DNA of 64,000 bases from Candidatus Pantoea formicae (lineage in GTDB: Bacteria > Pseudomonadota > Gammaproteobacteria > Enterobacterales > Enterobacteriaceae). A program made the position numbers and the translations under genes. The stretch covers positions 806,001 through 870,000 of the forward strand of contig NZ_VWXD01000002.1 in the NCBI RefSeq assembly GCF_011752625.1, written 5' to 3'. The notes under the pieces are model-generated. The model was not told where the DNA came from, searched no databases, and saw only the letters and a program-made list of their open reading frames with translations. Below are positions 17,020 through 26,786 of the stretch, piece after piece. How positions within the stretch are numbered: position 1 is the stretch's first letter; every line of letters begins with the position of its first letter.

Positions 17020-17478
17020 TCAGCTTTTGACGATTGGCGGGATGTAAACCACGCCCATGTCCCACGGCTGTTCGATCCAAGTATTCTGCGGAATATCGAC
17101 AATGTAGTCGTCCACCAGCGCACGGCCAGCCGGCTTCGCGAAGATAGTGCAGAAACGCGCTTTAGGATACATATCGCGGATCGCCTGCGCGGTGCCGCCA
17201 GTATCAACCAGGTCATCAATCACGATGAAGCCTTCACCATCGCCTTCGGCACGCTTCAACACTTTCATTTCGCGCTGATGATCGTGGTCGTAGCTTGAGA
17301 TGCACACGGTGTCGACATAGCGAATACCCAGTTCACGCGCCAGCAGCGATGCCGGAACCAGACCACCGCGGCTCACCGCGATGATACCTTTCCACTGTTC
17401 CACAGGAAGCAGGCGCTGGGCCAGTTTACGGGCATGGATCTGCAACATGTCCCAGGTGACGACGTATTTTTCGCTCAT
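17020..17478 (-). CDS. gpt: Xanthine-guanine phosphoribosyltransferase
   Basis: The ATG at 17478 gives 152 residues starting [20 protein letters not shown], exactly the E. coli Gpt length. The PRPP-binding motif is [14 protein letters not shown]. It salvages guanine, xanthine and hypoxanthine to nucleotides. It is divergent from pepD across a 254-base gap and followed by frsA. Confidence 0.97.
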   Translation of the reverse strand: MSEKYVVTWDMLQIHARKLAQRLLPVEQWKGIIAVSRGGLVPASLLARELGIRYVDTVCISSYDHDHQREMKVLKRAEGDGEGFIVIDDLVDTGGTAQAIRDMYPKARFCTIFAKPAGRALVDDYIVDIPQNTWIEQPWDMGVVYIPPIVKS

Positions 17479-17732
17479 AAAAGAAATCCCGACCAACAAT
17501 GTTGGTTTAAAAATAGGCAAGGGGGAAAAGGTTGCGCGAGATTATAAGGATCTGACGCGTTAAAAACCAGCATCTGTCGCATTGGATGCAGGATTTTAGC
17601 GCACCTGAGTACGCACCCGGTGAAAAACAGTGATATTCTCAGCCCCATCACGTCAGATGTGCTGACGGCGATCTTTCACTGGAACCCGGCGTGCGAGCGG
17701 TATGTCCGCCGCGCTGACACAGGAGACGCATT

Positions 17733-19193
17733 GTGTCTGAATTGTCGCAACTTTCCCCCCAACCGCTGTGGGATATTTTCGCTAAAATCTGCTCCATCCC
17801 ACACCCTTCCTATCATGAAGAGGCGCTGGCTGAGCACGTGGTTAGCTGGGCCAAAGAGCAAGGCTTTTGGGTTGAGCGCGATCAGGTCGGCAATATCCTG
17901 ATTCGTAAACCTGCCACCGCGGGCATGGAAAAACGTACCCCTGTCGCACTGCAGGCGCACCTCGACATGGTGCCGCAAAAGAACAACGACACGGTCCACG
18001 ACTTCACTAAAGATCCTATCCAACCTTACGTTGATGGCGAGTGGGTTAAAGCGCGTGGTACCACGTTGGGCGCCGACAACGGTATTGGCATGGCTTCTGC
18101 GCTGGCAGTGCTGGCCGACAACAGCCTGACCCACGGCCCGCTGGAAGTGCTGCTGACCATGACCGAAGAATCGGGCATGGATGGCGCATTTGGTCTTCAG
18201 CCAAACTGGCTGCAGGCCGATATCCTGATCAACACCGACTCTGAAGAAGAGGGTGAGATCTACATGGGTTGCGCGGGCGGTATTGATTTCATTACCACCC
18301 TGCCATTAAGCCGCGAAGCGGTTCCTGCGGGCTTTGAAACCCTGAAGCTGACGCTGAAGGGCCTGAAAGGCGGCCACTCCGGTGCCGACATTCATCATGG
18401 TCTGGGCAACGCCAACAAGCTGCTGGCGCGCTTCTTCGCGGTCTACGCGCAGGAACTGGATGTGCGTCTGATTGAATTCACCGGCGGCACCCTGCGTAAC
18501 GCGATTCCACGCGAAGCTTTTGCCACGCTGGCGATCGACAGCCACAAAGTGGATGCACTGAAATCGGCTGCGGCCCATTTCCAGGCCACGCTGCTGAACG
18601 AGCTGGGCATTAAAGAGAAGAACATTGCGTTAACCACCGAGCCGCTGGCACATCAGGGCCAGGCGCTGAGCACGGACAGCCGCGATCGCTTCATCAACCT
18701 GCTGAACAGCACGCCGAATGGCGTGATTCGTAACTCTGATGTGGCAAAAGGTGTAGTAGAGACCTCGCTGAACGTCGGCGTGGTGACGATGGATCAGGAC
18801 AATGCCGAAATCATCTGCCTGATTCGTTCACTGATCGACACCGGCAAAGATTGGGTGGTGGAAACCCTGACTTCACTGGGCCAGTTGGCTGGCGCGAAAA
18901 CCGCACCTAAAGGTGGCTACCCAGGCTGGCAGCCCGATGCCGATTCGCCAGTGATGGCGCTGACGCGTAAAACCTATGAAGCGCTGTTTGGCAAAACGCC
19001 AAACATTCAGGTGATTCACGCCGGTCTGGAGTGTGGTCTGTTCAAGAAGCCGTATCCAAACATGGATATGGTGTCGATTGGGCCAACCATTACCGGTCCA
19101 CACTCACCGGATGAGCAGGTGCACATTGAGAGCGTCGGTCTGTACTGGAAGCTGCTGACTGCGCTGCTGACTGTGGTGCCAGAGAAGGCATAA
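17733..19193 (+). CDS. pepD: Cytosol non-specific dipeptidase (aminoacyl-histidine dipeptidase)
   Basis: 486 residues from a GTG start at 17733 with AGGAGA upstream; E. coli pepD also starts with GTG. M20-family metal ligands are visible in LQAHLDMVPQ, GADNGIGMA and MTEESGMDGAFG, and a late His lies in IHAGLECGLF. It hydrolyses Xaa-His and other dipeptides in the cytoplasm. It is a single-gene unit that ends at a strong hairpin and diverges from gpt, as in the core genome. Confidence 0.97.
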   Translation: MSELSQLSPQPLWDIFAKICSIPHPSYHEEALAEHVVSWAKEQGFWVERDQVGNILIRKPATAGMEKRTPVALQAHLDMVPQKNNDTVHDFTKDPIQPYVDGEWVKARGTTLGADNGIGMASALAVLADNSLTHGPLEVLLTMTEESGMDGAFGLQPNWLQADILINTDSEEEGEIYMGCAGGIDFITTLPLSREAVPAGFETLKLTLKGLKGGHSGADIHHGLGNANKLLARFFAVYAQELDVRLIEFTGGTLRNAIPREAFATLAIDSHKVDALKSAAAHFQATLLNELGIKEKNIALTTEPLAHQGQALSTDSRDRFINLLNSTPNGVIRNSDVAKGVVETSLNVGVVTMDQDNAEIICLIRSLIDTGKDWVVETLTSLGQLAGAKTAPKGGYPGWQPDADSPVMALTRKTYEALFGKTPNIQVIHAGLECGLFKKPYPNMDMVSIGPTITGPHSPDEQVHIESVGLYWKLLTALLTVVPEKA

Positions 19194-19213
19194 GCCTTCT
19201 TCTTTGCTGTGAG

Positions 19214-19239
19214 AAACCAGGCTTCGGCCTGGTTTTTTT
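19214..19239 (+). terminator. Rho-independent terminator of pepD
   Basis: AAACCAGGC-TTCG-GCCTGGTTT with seven T follows the pepD stop by about 20 bases. The remaining gap to 19485 holds no gene and should contain the promoter of the ABC importer. Confidence 0.92.
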
Positions 19240-19485
19240 ATGCCGTTATGTGGCCGGGTGCGACTTTTAGGTTGCTCGCGCCACCCAGCATATTCCTCTA
19301 CAAACCAACCTTATAACCTCCTGATTTAACCATACCTTTACCTCCCTCCAGTTTTAGCCGCCGTTACACCCAGATGTCTGGATGGCTAATAAGATTTCGT
19401 GCTAGCTTATGCCCTTTCATTTGTTGCTCAGCGTTATTGGTTCAGAAAAAATGCAGCCCACTCTCTTTATTAAAGGCCCGGCTCA

Positions 19486-20991
19486 ATGAGTGCGATCAAC
19501 CGCCTGGAGATGCGTAATATCTCTATCGCTTTTGGCGGTTTTGCCGCACTGACCCAGGTGGACTTTCTCACCGAGGGCGGTTCAGTGCATGCGCTCACGG
19601 GCGCAAATGGCGCAGGAAAATCCACGCTGATGGCGGTGCTGTCGGGCGCTCACAGCCATTACAGTGGCGAAATTTTGTTGGATAATGCGCCGGTTTCGAT
19701 TCGTTCACCGCGCGATGCCAAAAAGCTCGGTATTCATCTGGTGCAGCAGGAAGTGGATGTGGCACTGGTCCCGCAACTCAGCGTGGCGGAAAACATTCTG
19801 CTCGATCAGCTCGCAGAACCCGGCCATGTCTATAGCTGGCGTGAAATCCGCCGCCAGGCACGCGCCCTGCTTAACCAACTCGAAGTGAATATTGACGTTA
19901 ATCGTTTGGTCGAGCGCTGCTCGCTGGCAGAGAAGCAGCAAATCCTGCTGGCGCGCGCCCTCTCCCATCACTGCCGCTTTCTGATTCTGGATGAACCCAC
20001 TGCGCCGCTGGACCAGCACGAAAGCGAGCGCCTGTTTACCGTGGTGCGCCGTCTACAAAATAACGGCATTGGCGTGGTGTTTATTTCCCATCGTATCCAT
20101 GAGTTGAAAGCGATATGCGATCGTTTAACCGTGCTGCGCGATGGTCGGCTGATTGAAAGCTCCCCCATGGCGGCACTCAGTGGCGAGCAAATCGTCGAAA
20201 AAATGCTCGGACATCAGCTCACCGATGTCTATCCACCCCGTCGGGAACGGAGCGAGCAACCTTTGCTGTTATCGGTGGAAGGCCTGCACGATGAGCAATT
20301 GTTGGCTGATATTTCACTGCATCTGCGCAAAGGCGAAATCCTCGGTATTGCTGGATTAGCCGGCGCGGGAAAAACCGAGCTGTGCAAAGCACTGTTTGGT
20401 GCCAGTAAAAGCCGCGTTGAAAAAGGTGAATTGCATGGCAAGCCCTGGCGCCCACGTTCACCCCATGACTCCGTCGAAAACCGCATGGCGCTGGTGCCTG
20501 AAGAACGCCGCAAAGAAGGCATCTTTATTGATGAATCCGTGGCCATGAACCTCAGTGTCAGCGCTGATAACAGCTTTTCACGCTGGAGTCTGTTTGGACA
20601 CCGTCAGGCGTGGCGCTGGGCAGAAGCGGTGATTCAGCGCCTCAACGTGCGTACCACTGGTCCCGCCCAAATGCTGCGCCGTTTATCGGGGGGTAACCAG
20701 CAGAAAGTGGCGATCGGCAAATGGCTGCGCAACAACGCCGACGTATTGATTTTTGATGAGCCGACCAAAGGCGTGGATATCAAAGCCAAAACTGACCTCT
20801 TCAGTTTAATCGATGGCTTAGCACGCGAAGGCAAAGGCATCATTTACGCCTCTGGCGAGTTTTCCGAGTTAGTCGGCTTATGTGACCGTATTTGTGTGCT
20901 CTGGGATGGGCGCATTGTGGCAGAAATGGAAGGTCGTGAGGCCACAGAAGAGATGCTATTGCTTTATTCCACCGGAGGAACCCCTGCGTGA
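19486..20991 (+). CDS. Sugar ABC importer, duplicated ATP-binding protein (RbsA/XylG type)
   Basis: 501 residues with two ATPase halves. The first has Walker A TGANGAGKST and Walker B LILDEPTAPLD; its signature is degenerate (CSLAEKQQILLARAL). The second has GLAGAGKTEL and the CUT2-type signature RLSGGNQQKVAIGKWL followed by IFDEPTKGVD. This is the layout of ribose/xylose/galactose-type importers. The permease GTG overlaps its stop codon by 4 bases. Its location between pepD and dinB is not that of any E. coli CUT2 operon. The substrate is not determined. Confidence 0.92.
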   Translation: MSAINRLEMRNISIAFGGFAALTQVDFLTEGGSVHALTGANGAGKSTLMAVLSGAHSHYSGEILLDNAPVSIRSPRDAKKLGIHLVQQEVDVALVPQLSVAENILLDQLAEPGHVYSWREIRRQARALLNQLEVNIDVNRLVERCSLAEKQQILLARALSHHCRFLILDEPTAPLDQHESERLFTVVRRLQNNGIGVVFISHRIHELKAICDRLTVLRDGRLIESSPMAALSGEQIVEKMLGHQLTDVYPPRRERSEQPLLLSVEGLHDEQLLADISLHLRKGEILGIAGLAGAGKTELCKALFGASKSRVEKGELHGKPWRPRSPHDSVENRMALVPEERRKEGIFIDESVAMNLSVSADNSFSRWSLFGHRQAWRWAEAVIQRLNVRTTGPAQMLRRLSGGNQQKVAIGKWLRNNADVLIFDEPTKGVDIKAKTDLFSLIDGLAREGKGIIYASGEFSELVGLCDRICVLWDGRIVAEMEGREATEEMLLLYSTGGTPA

Positions 20992-21986
20992 GCAGCAAAG
21001 AACTATCCCTGAACCCGCAGCCTTCTCTGCGTCATAAATTATTCGATTTCCTCTACAAGTGGGGCATGTTGCTGACCGTAGTGATCCTGATCGCCGGGTT
21101 TGGTCTCGCTTCGGACAGCTTCCTTGAACCCACCAACATCATCAACATCCTGCGCTCGATTGCCATCGTCACGGTGATTGCCATTGGTGTGTCGATTTCG
21201 CTGACCATCGGCGGCTTCGATTTGTCGGTGGGTTCCACGGCTTCGCTGGCCAATGCCTTGGTAATTTCCCTGTTTGTCTGGCACGGTTTTGGCACCACCG
21301 AAGCGATCATCATCACGCTGTTGCTGTGCACCTTGGTTGGGCTGCTCAACAGCTTCCTGATCGTCATTCTGCGCATTCCCGACATGCTGGCGACGCTGGC
21401 GACGCTGTTTGTCATTCAGGGCGTGGCGATGACCTACAGCTTCGGCGGTTCGATTACTGAAAATATGGTGATGCCGAGCGGCGATATGGCGGAAGGCACC
21501 ATTCCAGCGGCGTTTGGCCTGCTGGGTCAGGTGCCGACTATTGTGATCATCATGCTGGTGGTGACGATCGTCGCGCAGTTGGCCCTGTCTCTGACCAAAC
21601 ATGGGCGTCGCATGTACGCGCTCGGCGGTAATCCTGAAGCCGCGCGCCTCTCTGGCATTCGCACTACGCGCTATCGCGTACTGGCCTATGTGTTGGCTTC
21701 ACTGCTGGCTGGTTTAGGCGGCATTTTACTGGCATCGCGTATTGGCTCTTCGCAGGTCAATGCCGGCAGTGGTTATTTAATGGATGCCGTTGCCGCAGCC
21801 TGGATTGGCTTCTCACTGGCCGGTTCCGGCAAACCTAACGCGCTCGGTACGCTGGTGGGCGCAGTGATCCTCGGTGTACTGCAGAACGGGCTGGTGATGC
21901 TGTCCGTGCCCTATTACGCCATGGATATTATCAAAGGCCTGGTGCTGGCTCTGGCCCTGGCGATTACCTACATTCAGCGCCGTTAA
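20988..21986 (+). CDS. Sugar ABC importer permease (RbsC type)
   Basis: 332 residues from GTG 20988, overlapping the ATPase stop. About nine to ten membrane helices are visible, with the family motifs SLTIGGFDLSVGS and RMYALGGNPEAARLSGI (cytoplasmic coupling loop) and the C-terminal LGVLQNGLVMLSV. It forms the channel of a CUT2 carbohydrate importer together with the ATPase and the binding protein. There is only one permease gene, so it would work as a homodimer. Confidence 0.92.
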   Translation: MSSKELSLNPQPSLRHKLFDFLYKWGMLLTVVILIAGFGLASDSFLEPTNIINILRSIAIVTVIAIGVSISLTIGGFDLSVGSTASLANALVISLFVWHGFGTTEAIIITLLLCTLVGLLNSFLIVILRIPDMLATLATLFVIQGVAMTYSFGGSITENMVMPSGDMAEGTIPAAFGLLGQVPTIVIIMLVVTIVAQLALSLTKHGRRMYALGGNPEAARLSGIRTTRYRVLAYVLASLLAGLGGILLASRIGSSQVNAGSGYLMDAVAAAWIGFSLAGSGKPNALGTLVGAVILGVLQNGLVMLSVPYYAMDIIKGLVLALALAITYIQRR

Positions 21987-22013
21987 GGCGCGTTTACTGA
22001 GAAAGAACGCATA

Positions 22014-23084
22014 ATGAAAAAAATTACCCTTTCGCTGCTGGCATTAAGCCTGCTGAACGCCAGTGCAGCTTTCGCTGACACCGTGACACCCGTACCCGCC
22101 GCCATCGCCAATCACCAAGGTCCGGTACGCATTGCTATCATCCGTAACCTGGGTTCAGACGATAACACCACCCAGTTTATTGCTGGTGCTATTCAACAAG
22201 GCCGCCAGTTAGGTTTTAAAGTCAGCACCTTCCTGAGTAACGGCGATGATGCGCGTTTCCAGGACTTTGTTAACCAAGCGATTAGCCAGAAATACGACGG
22301 CATTATTCTCTCGCACGGTAAAGACCCTTACTCCACCGCGTTAGTGCAACGTATTGTGGCTGCCGGCATCAAACTGTCGGTCTTTGATACCCCAGTGAAT
22401 ACGCCAGTCAATGGCGTCACCGTGACCGCGCAGGATGATGCTTCGCTGGCACAGGCGTCACTGGGCCAGTTAATCAGTGATTTCCATGGCAAAGCCAATA
22501 TCATCAAACTGTGGGTAGCAGGCTTCCCACCACAGGAACGTCGTCAGGTGGTGTACGAGAAGCTGCTAAAAGAGAATCCAGGCATTCATCAGCTGGAATC
22601 GATTGGCGCCGTCTCTACTGATGTGCAAGGCGACACCGCTAACAAAGTTGGCGCAATTTTGGCGAAATATCCAAAAGGTCAGATCGATGCTATCTGGGCA
22701 TCATGGGATGCCTTCAGCCAGGGCGCGTATAAAGCCTTGCAGGAGAATGGTCGTACTGAAATCAAGCTTTACAGTATTGACGTATCCAACCAAGACCTGC
22801 AGCTGATGCATGAGAAGAACAGCCCATGGGTGCAGACCGTTGCGGTTGATCCTAAAACCATCGGCGCAGTGAATATGCGTTTAGTGGCGAACAAAATCGC
22901 CGGTGAAGCCACTCCGGCGAGCTACGAATTTAAGGCGGCTTCGATTTCGCAGCAGTTGCTGAATAGCCAGCAAGGTGCGATTAACGTGACCTCCCTGAAC
23001 AAGATCATCCCAGGTTGGGGTGTGAACAATGATTTCGTCGCCCCTTGGTTTGCTACGCTGGAAGCGAAATACGGCAAGAAGTGA
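22014..23084 (+). CDS. Sugar ABC importer periplasmic binding protein
   Basis: 356 residues with a Sec signal peptide (MKKITLSLLALSLLNASAAFA) and a periplasmic-binding-protein type 1 fold (VRIAIIRNLGSDDNTTQFIAGA, DGIILSHGKD, IDAIWASWDAFSQGAYKAL). It is last in the three-gene importer operon, 27 bases after the permease, and ends at a hairpin shared with convergent dinB. The sequence is distant enough from RbsB/XylF/MglB that I cannot name the ligand; a pentose, a polyol or a rhizosphere sugar are all possible. Confidence 0.9.
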   Translation: MKKITLSLLALSLLNASAAFADTVTPVPAAIANHQGPVRIAIIRNLGSDDNTTQFIAGAIQQGRQLGFKVSTFLSNGDDARFQDFVNQAISQKYDGIILSHGKDPYSTALVQRIVAAGIKLSVFDTPVNTPVNGVTVTAQDDASLAQASLGQLISDFHGKANIIKLWVAGFPPQERRQVVYEKLLKENPGIHQLESIGAVSTDVQGDTANKVGAILAKYPKGQIDAIWASWDAFSQGAYKALQENGRTEIKLYSIDVSNQDLQLMHEKNSPWVQTVAVDPKTIGAVNMRLVANKIAGEATPASYEFKAASISQQLLNSQQGAINVTSLNKIIPGWGVNNDFVAPWFATLEAKYGKK

Positions 23085-23103
23085 TTTAATCACTGACCTC
23101 TTG

Positions 23104-23132
23104 AACATGGCGACTTTAACGTCGCCATGTTT
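23104..23132. terminator. Hairpin between ABC importer operon and dinB
   Basis: AACATGGCGAC-TTTAAC-GTCGCCATGTT is an 11-base perfect stem placed between two convergent genes. It has only a short T-run on either side, so it is a moderate bidirectional terminator. Confidence 0.7.
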
Positions 23133-23133
23133 A

Positions 23134-24189
23134 TTACCAACCCAATACCAACTGCCTTTCCAGCTGTGGGTCAACCATGGTGACGTGCAATCCCACCAGC
23201 CTGACACCGCGCCCTGCTCGCCGTTCATCCCAAGCCTGGCGTGCCACTGCAATCATGTCATCCTTATTTAATACCGGCCAGACATGCTCTTGGGTCGTCT
23301 GCTGAAAATCATTAAACTTCAACTTCACACCCTGGCGGGCAATCTGTTTATCCGGACGAATATTTGTCAGCCGGCGATCTAATTCGGCATAGAGGAAATC
23401 GATGATCTCCAGGCACTGCTCCCAGCTGTGAATGTCTTCAACCAATGTCCGTTCAACACCCAGCGATTTACGCTCGCGTTCCACCACCACATCACGATCG
23501 TCAATGCCGTTGCTGCGCTCCCACAGCACGCGGCCAAACTTACCAAAACGTTTGAGCAGCAGCGCTAAATCTGCTTTTTGCACATCGGCACAGGTCCGCA
23601 GCCCCATATCTTCCAGCTTTTTGGTGGCGACTTTACCCACCCCAGGGATCTTGCTTAAAGGCAGCGTCAGCAAAAAGTCAGGCATCATTTGCGGGGTAAT
23701 CACATATTGCCCATTAGGTTTATTCAGATCGGAGGCGATCTTGGCGAGGAATTTGATTGGCGCAATGCCAGCTGAAGCCGTTAACCCGGTTTCGCGCAGG
23801 ATGTCAGCGCGAATGGCCTGCGCCATTAGCGTGGCCGAGCCCTGACAATGCTCACTGTCTGTCACATCCAGATAGGCTTCATCCAGCGATAAGGGTTCAA
23901 TCAGTGCGGTATAGCGCGAGAAGATATCGCGAATCTGCCGTGATGCTTCTTTATAAGCATCGAAACGACCAGGTAGCAACTTAAGATGCGGGCAAAGCTT
24001 CAGCGCCATCGCGGTGGGCATCGCACTGCGTACGCCAAATTTACGCGCCGGATAATTAGCGGTGCTGATCACGCCACGCTGGACGCGGCTGCCACCAATA
24101 GCGATGGGGATATCACGTAATGAAGGATCGTCGCGCATTTCAACCGCTGCGAAAAAGCAGTCCATATCGACATGAATGATTTTGCGCAT
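23134..24189 (-). CDS. dinB: DNA polymerase IV
   Basis: 351 residues, the standard DinB length. Y-family catalytic residues are visible in [15 protein letters not shown] and [10 protein letters not shown]. The thumb motif [17 protein letters not shown] and the little-finger domain follow. It carries out error-prone translesion synthesis. A LexA box lies 15 bases upstream of the start codon, which shows SOS control. The C-terminal LVLGW tail fits the beta-clamp-binding tail region of the family. Confidence 0.96.
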   Translation of the reverse strand: MRKIIHVDMDCFFAAVEMRDDPSLRDIPIAIGGSRVQRGVISTANYPARKFGVRSAMPTAMALKLCPHLKLLPGRFDAYKEASRQIRDIFSRYTALIEPLSLDEAYLDVTDSEHCQGSATLMAQAIRADILRETGLTASAGIAPIKFLAKIASDLNKPNGQYVITPQMMPDFLLTLPLSKIPGVGKVATKKLEDMGLRTCADVQKADLALLLKRFGKFGRVLWERSNGIDDRDVVVERERKSLGVERTLVEDIHSWEQCLEIIDFLYAELDRRLTNIRPDKQIARQGVKLKFNDFQQTTQEHVWPVLNKDDMIAVARQAWDERRAGRGVRLVGLHVTMVDPQLERQLVLGW

Positions 24190-24203
24190 ACGCCCTCCGA
24201 ATA

Positions 24204-24219
24204 CTGGATAAGTATACAG
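24204..24219 (-). promoter_or_regulatory. LexA box of dinB
   Basis: CTGGATAAGTATACAG has the CTG-N10-CAG form and AT-rich centre of LexA operators and lies immediately upstream of dinB. Confidence 0.85.
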
Positions 24220-24432
24220 CAGTAAAAAATATCGGCAATCATTGTTGTGCGAGGCATTAAAGTTTACAAAATTCTGGTCGTAATCCCTTTAGGAATGCAC
24301 CATTTTTACGGACACTGTCTTGATTAAACCTCAGACAATGTTAATGTTGCGCTGCGGTAGCGGATATTTCCGATAATGCAATACCAAGACGCTTTGCGTC
24401 ATCGTCTCTCTTCACTTCAAGGTACACACAGA

Positions 24433-25176
24433 ATGGGCAGAATCGCATTGTTGCTTGCGATGATTCTTATGCCGGTCCTTAGCTGGGCAATTTCGCCAGA
24501 GCCTTCACAGCCGTCGGCTCCGGTGAGCAAAGAGTTAAAGAAACAATTACTGGGTACACCCGTTTTCATTCAGATCTTCAAGGAAGAGCGTACGCTGGAA
24601 CTGTACGGAAAAATCGGTAATGAATATCGTCTGCTGGACAGCTATCGCATTTGTAATTTCTCTGGTGGTTTAGGGCCTAAACGTCGCCAGGGTGATTTCA
24701 AAAGTCCGGAAGGCTTTTATAACGTTAAGTTGAACCAGCTCAAACCCGATAGCCGTTTCTACCGCGCAATTAATACCGGATTCCCGAATCAATACGATCG
24801 TGATAAAGGCTATGACGGTAACTATTTGATGATTCACGGTGATTGCGTGTCGATTGGCTGCTATGCCATGACCAATGCGTCGATGGATGAGATCTTCACT
24901 TATGTGAACGCCGCGCTGCGCAACGGTCAGCAGGATGTGCAGATTAATATCTATCCGTTCCATATGACGGATAGCAATATGCAGCGCCACCGCTACTCAA
25001 CCTACATCAACTTCTGGCGTGAACTGCAGCCGGGCTACGCGTATTTTGAGAAGTACCATGTGCCGCCAACGGTCAACGTGACGACCACAGGACAGTATGC
25101 GGTCAACAGCACGCCGGTGATTTCAACACCGGAGGCTGCTTCCAAGTCATTCCTGGCGCTCACCCAGGCAAAATAA
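24433..25176 (+). CDS. dpaA: Murein tripeptide/L,D-transpeptidase-related amidase DpaA (YafK)
   Basis: Start 24433 ([19 protein letters not shown]) gives a signal peptide and 247 residues matching YafK of E. coli; the upstream ATG would add 19 residues with no family counterpart. The YkuD catalytic motif is present as [12 protein letters not shown] with the active-site Cys. DpaA (LdtF) removes Braun lipoprotein from peptidoglycan in the periplasm. Its 3' end overlaps convergent yafJ by 30 bases. Confidence 0.93.
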   Translation: MGRIALLLAMILMPVLSWAISPEPSQPSAPVSKELKKQLLGTPVFIQIFKEERTLELYGKIGNEYRLLDSYRICNFSGGLGPKRRQGDFKSPEGFYNVKLNQLKPDSRFYRAINTGFPNQYDRDKGYDGNYLMIHGDCVSIGCYAMTNASMDEIFTYVNAALRNGQQDVQINIYPFHMTDSNMQRHRYSTYINFWRELQPGYAYFEKYHVPPTVNVTTTGQYAVNSTPVISTPEAASKSFLALTQAK

Positions 25177-25914
25177 TGCCCACTCGCCTGGCACTATCCG
25201 GTGCCAGGTTTCATTGCCCGTCAGCGGCTGCGTCGCAATCACAGTGACCACATCTTTTGGCGTGGTTTGCTGCAAGAAATCAATTTCCACATCCTGATCG
25301 AGTAAGGTCGCCTTACCGAACGGCGCACGCCGGGTAATCCAATACAGATTGGTTGAGCAATATGCCATCAGATAGCGACCATCCGACAAGAGCATGTTGA
25401 ACACACCTTTCTGACGCAACTCGCCCGCTAATTCAGCAATGTAACGGAACACCGCAGGCCAGTTACCTGGCGTACGTGGGTAGCGCTCAGCCAGCTTGTG
25501 CAAAATCCAGCAGAATGCCTTTTCGCTATCGGTTTCGCCTACCGGACGAAAATGGCCGGTATCAAGCTGGCGATAACCTTTCAACTGCCCATTGTGCGCG
25601 TAGGTCCAGTTGCGTCCCCATAGCTCTCGCGTGAACGGGTGGGTATTTTCCAGCGACACCTCGCCACGATTCGCCTGGCGAATGTGCGCCACGACCGAAT
25701 GTGATTTGATCGGGTACTCTTGCACCAAACGCGCAATTGGTGAGTTGTAGCTTGGCTGCGGATCTTTGAAGGTACGGCATCCTTTTCCTTCATAGAAGGT
25801 GATGCCCCAGCCATCTTTGTGCGGCCCGGTTCCGCCGCCACGCTGCACCAGACCGGTAAAACTGAAACAGATGTCCGTAGGGACATTGGCGCTCATCCCG
25901 AGCAATTCGCACAT
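25147..25914 (-). CDS. yafJ: Class II glutamine amidotransferase YafJ
   Basis: 255 residues starting [14 protein letters not shown], so Cys2 becomes the N-terminal nucleophile after Met removal. Family segments [17 protein letters not shown] and [19 protein letters not shown] are present. The substrate is not established; the protein has only a glutaminase-type domain. It is downstream of gmhA, 50 bases apart on the same strand, as in E. coli. Confidence 0.94.
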   Translation of the reverse strand: MCELLGMSANVPTDICFSFTGLVQRGGGTGPHKDGWGITFYEGKGCRTFKDPQPSYNSPIARLVQEYPIKSHSVVAHIRQANRGEVSLENTHPFTRELWGRNWTYAHNGQLKGYRQLDTGHFRPVGETDSEKAFCWILHKLAERYPRTPGNWPAVFRYIAELAGELRQKGVFNMLLSDGRYLMAYCSTNLYWITRRAPFGKATLLDQDVEIDFLQQTTPKDVVTVIATQPLTGNETWHRIVPGEWALFCLGERQE

Positions 25915-25964
25915 AGCAACCGCCTTAAGTCAGAACCTCCCGCAGTGGCGGGAGGAACACGTCA

Positions 25965-26543
25965 TTACTTAACCATCTCTTTTTCGACCAGCAGCATCAG
26001 GATGTGAATCACTTTGATATGAATCTCCTGGATGCGGTCCGCGTAACCGAAGTGTGGCACGCGAATTTCGATGTCTGCGCTGCCAGCCATCTTGCCGCCA
26101 TCTTTGCCGGTCAATGTGATCACTTTCATGCCCTTAGCACGCGCCGCTTCGACCGCTTTAATGATGTTAGCGGAGTTGCCGGAGGTTGACAGGCCCAACA
26201 GCACATCGCCTTCACGGCCTACCGCTTCTATATAGCGTGAGAAAACATAGTCGTAGCCAAAATCGTTGCTGACGCAGGAGAGATGGCTGACATCAGAGAT
26301 GGCAATAGCCGGATAGCCAGGACGATTTTCACGGTAGCGTCCAGTCAGCTCTTCAGCAAAGTGCATGGCATCACAATGGGAGCCGCCGTTGCCACAGGAG
26401 AGCACTTTGCCGCCTGCTTTGAAGCTGTCAGCCAGCAACACGGCTGCGCGCTGAATCGCGTGAATGTTCGCTTCATCACTCAGGAACTTATTGAGCGTAT
26501 CGGCTGCTTCGTTAAGTTCTGAGCGAATAATGTCCTGATACAT
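25965..26543 (-). CDS. gmhA: Sedoheptulose 7-phosphate isomerase
   Basis: The start at 26543 ([21 protein letters not shown]) gives 192 residues, the family length; the longer frame has an unrelated leader. SIS-domain motifs [19 protein letters not shown] and [11 protein letters not shown] are visible. GmhA (LpcA) makes D-glycero-D-manno-heptose 7-phosphate, the first step in LPS core heptose synthesis. It is divergent from fadE. Confidence 0.97.
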   Translation of the reverse strand: MYQDIIRSELNEAADTLNKFLSDEANIHAIQRAAVLLADSFKAGGKVLSCGNGGSHCDAMHFAEELTGRYRENRPGYPAIAISDVSHLSCVSNDFGYDYVFSRYIEAVGREGDVLLGLSTSGNSANIIKAVEAARAKGMKVITLTGKDGGKMAGSADIEIRVPHFGYADRIQEIHIKVIHILMLLVEKEMVK

Positions 26544-26747
26544 AGGGATGTCCTTTAGAGGAAAGATTGACCCTGCAAGTTTAACGGAATGGGGCAAAGC
26601 CGCAAAGCGCCTGCATAGCGTAAAACGCGATGAGAATGTCCCGTTTCGCCTAATGCTCTCCACCTCGGCGTGATTTTGTGAGTTCCGTTGTAATTGCGAT
26701 GTAAACAGATTGCTAAATGTCGCGCACTACTCTAAACCTTACCTTAT

Positions 26748-26764
26748 AACAGGTCAGACCTCTT
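26748..26764 (+). promoter_or_regulatory. FadR box upstream of fadE
   Basis: AACAGGTCAGACCTCTT closely matches the FadR operator (core TGGTNNGACC type, here AGGTCAGACCT) 22 bases before the fadE start codon. This implies repression until long-chain acyl-CoA accumulates. Confidence 0.8.
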
Positions 26765-26786
26765 ACTACTTACGGAGCGGTTCATT

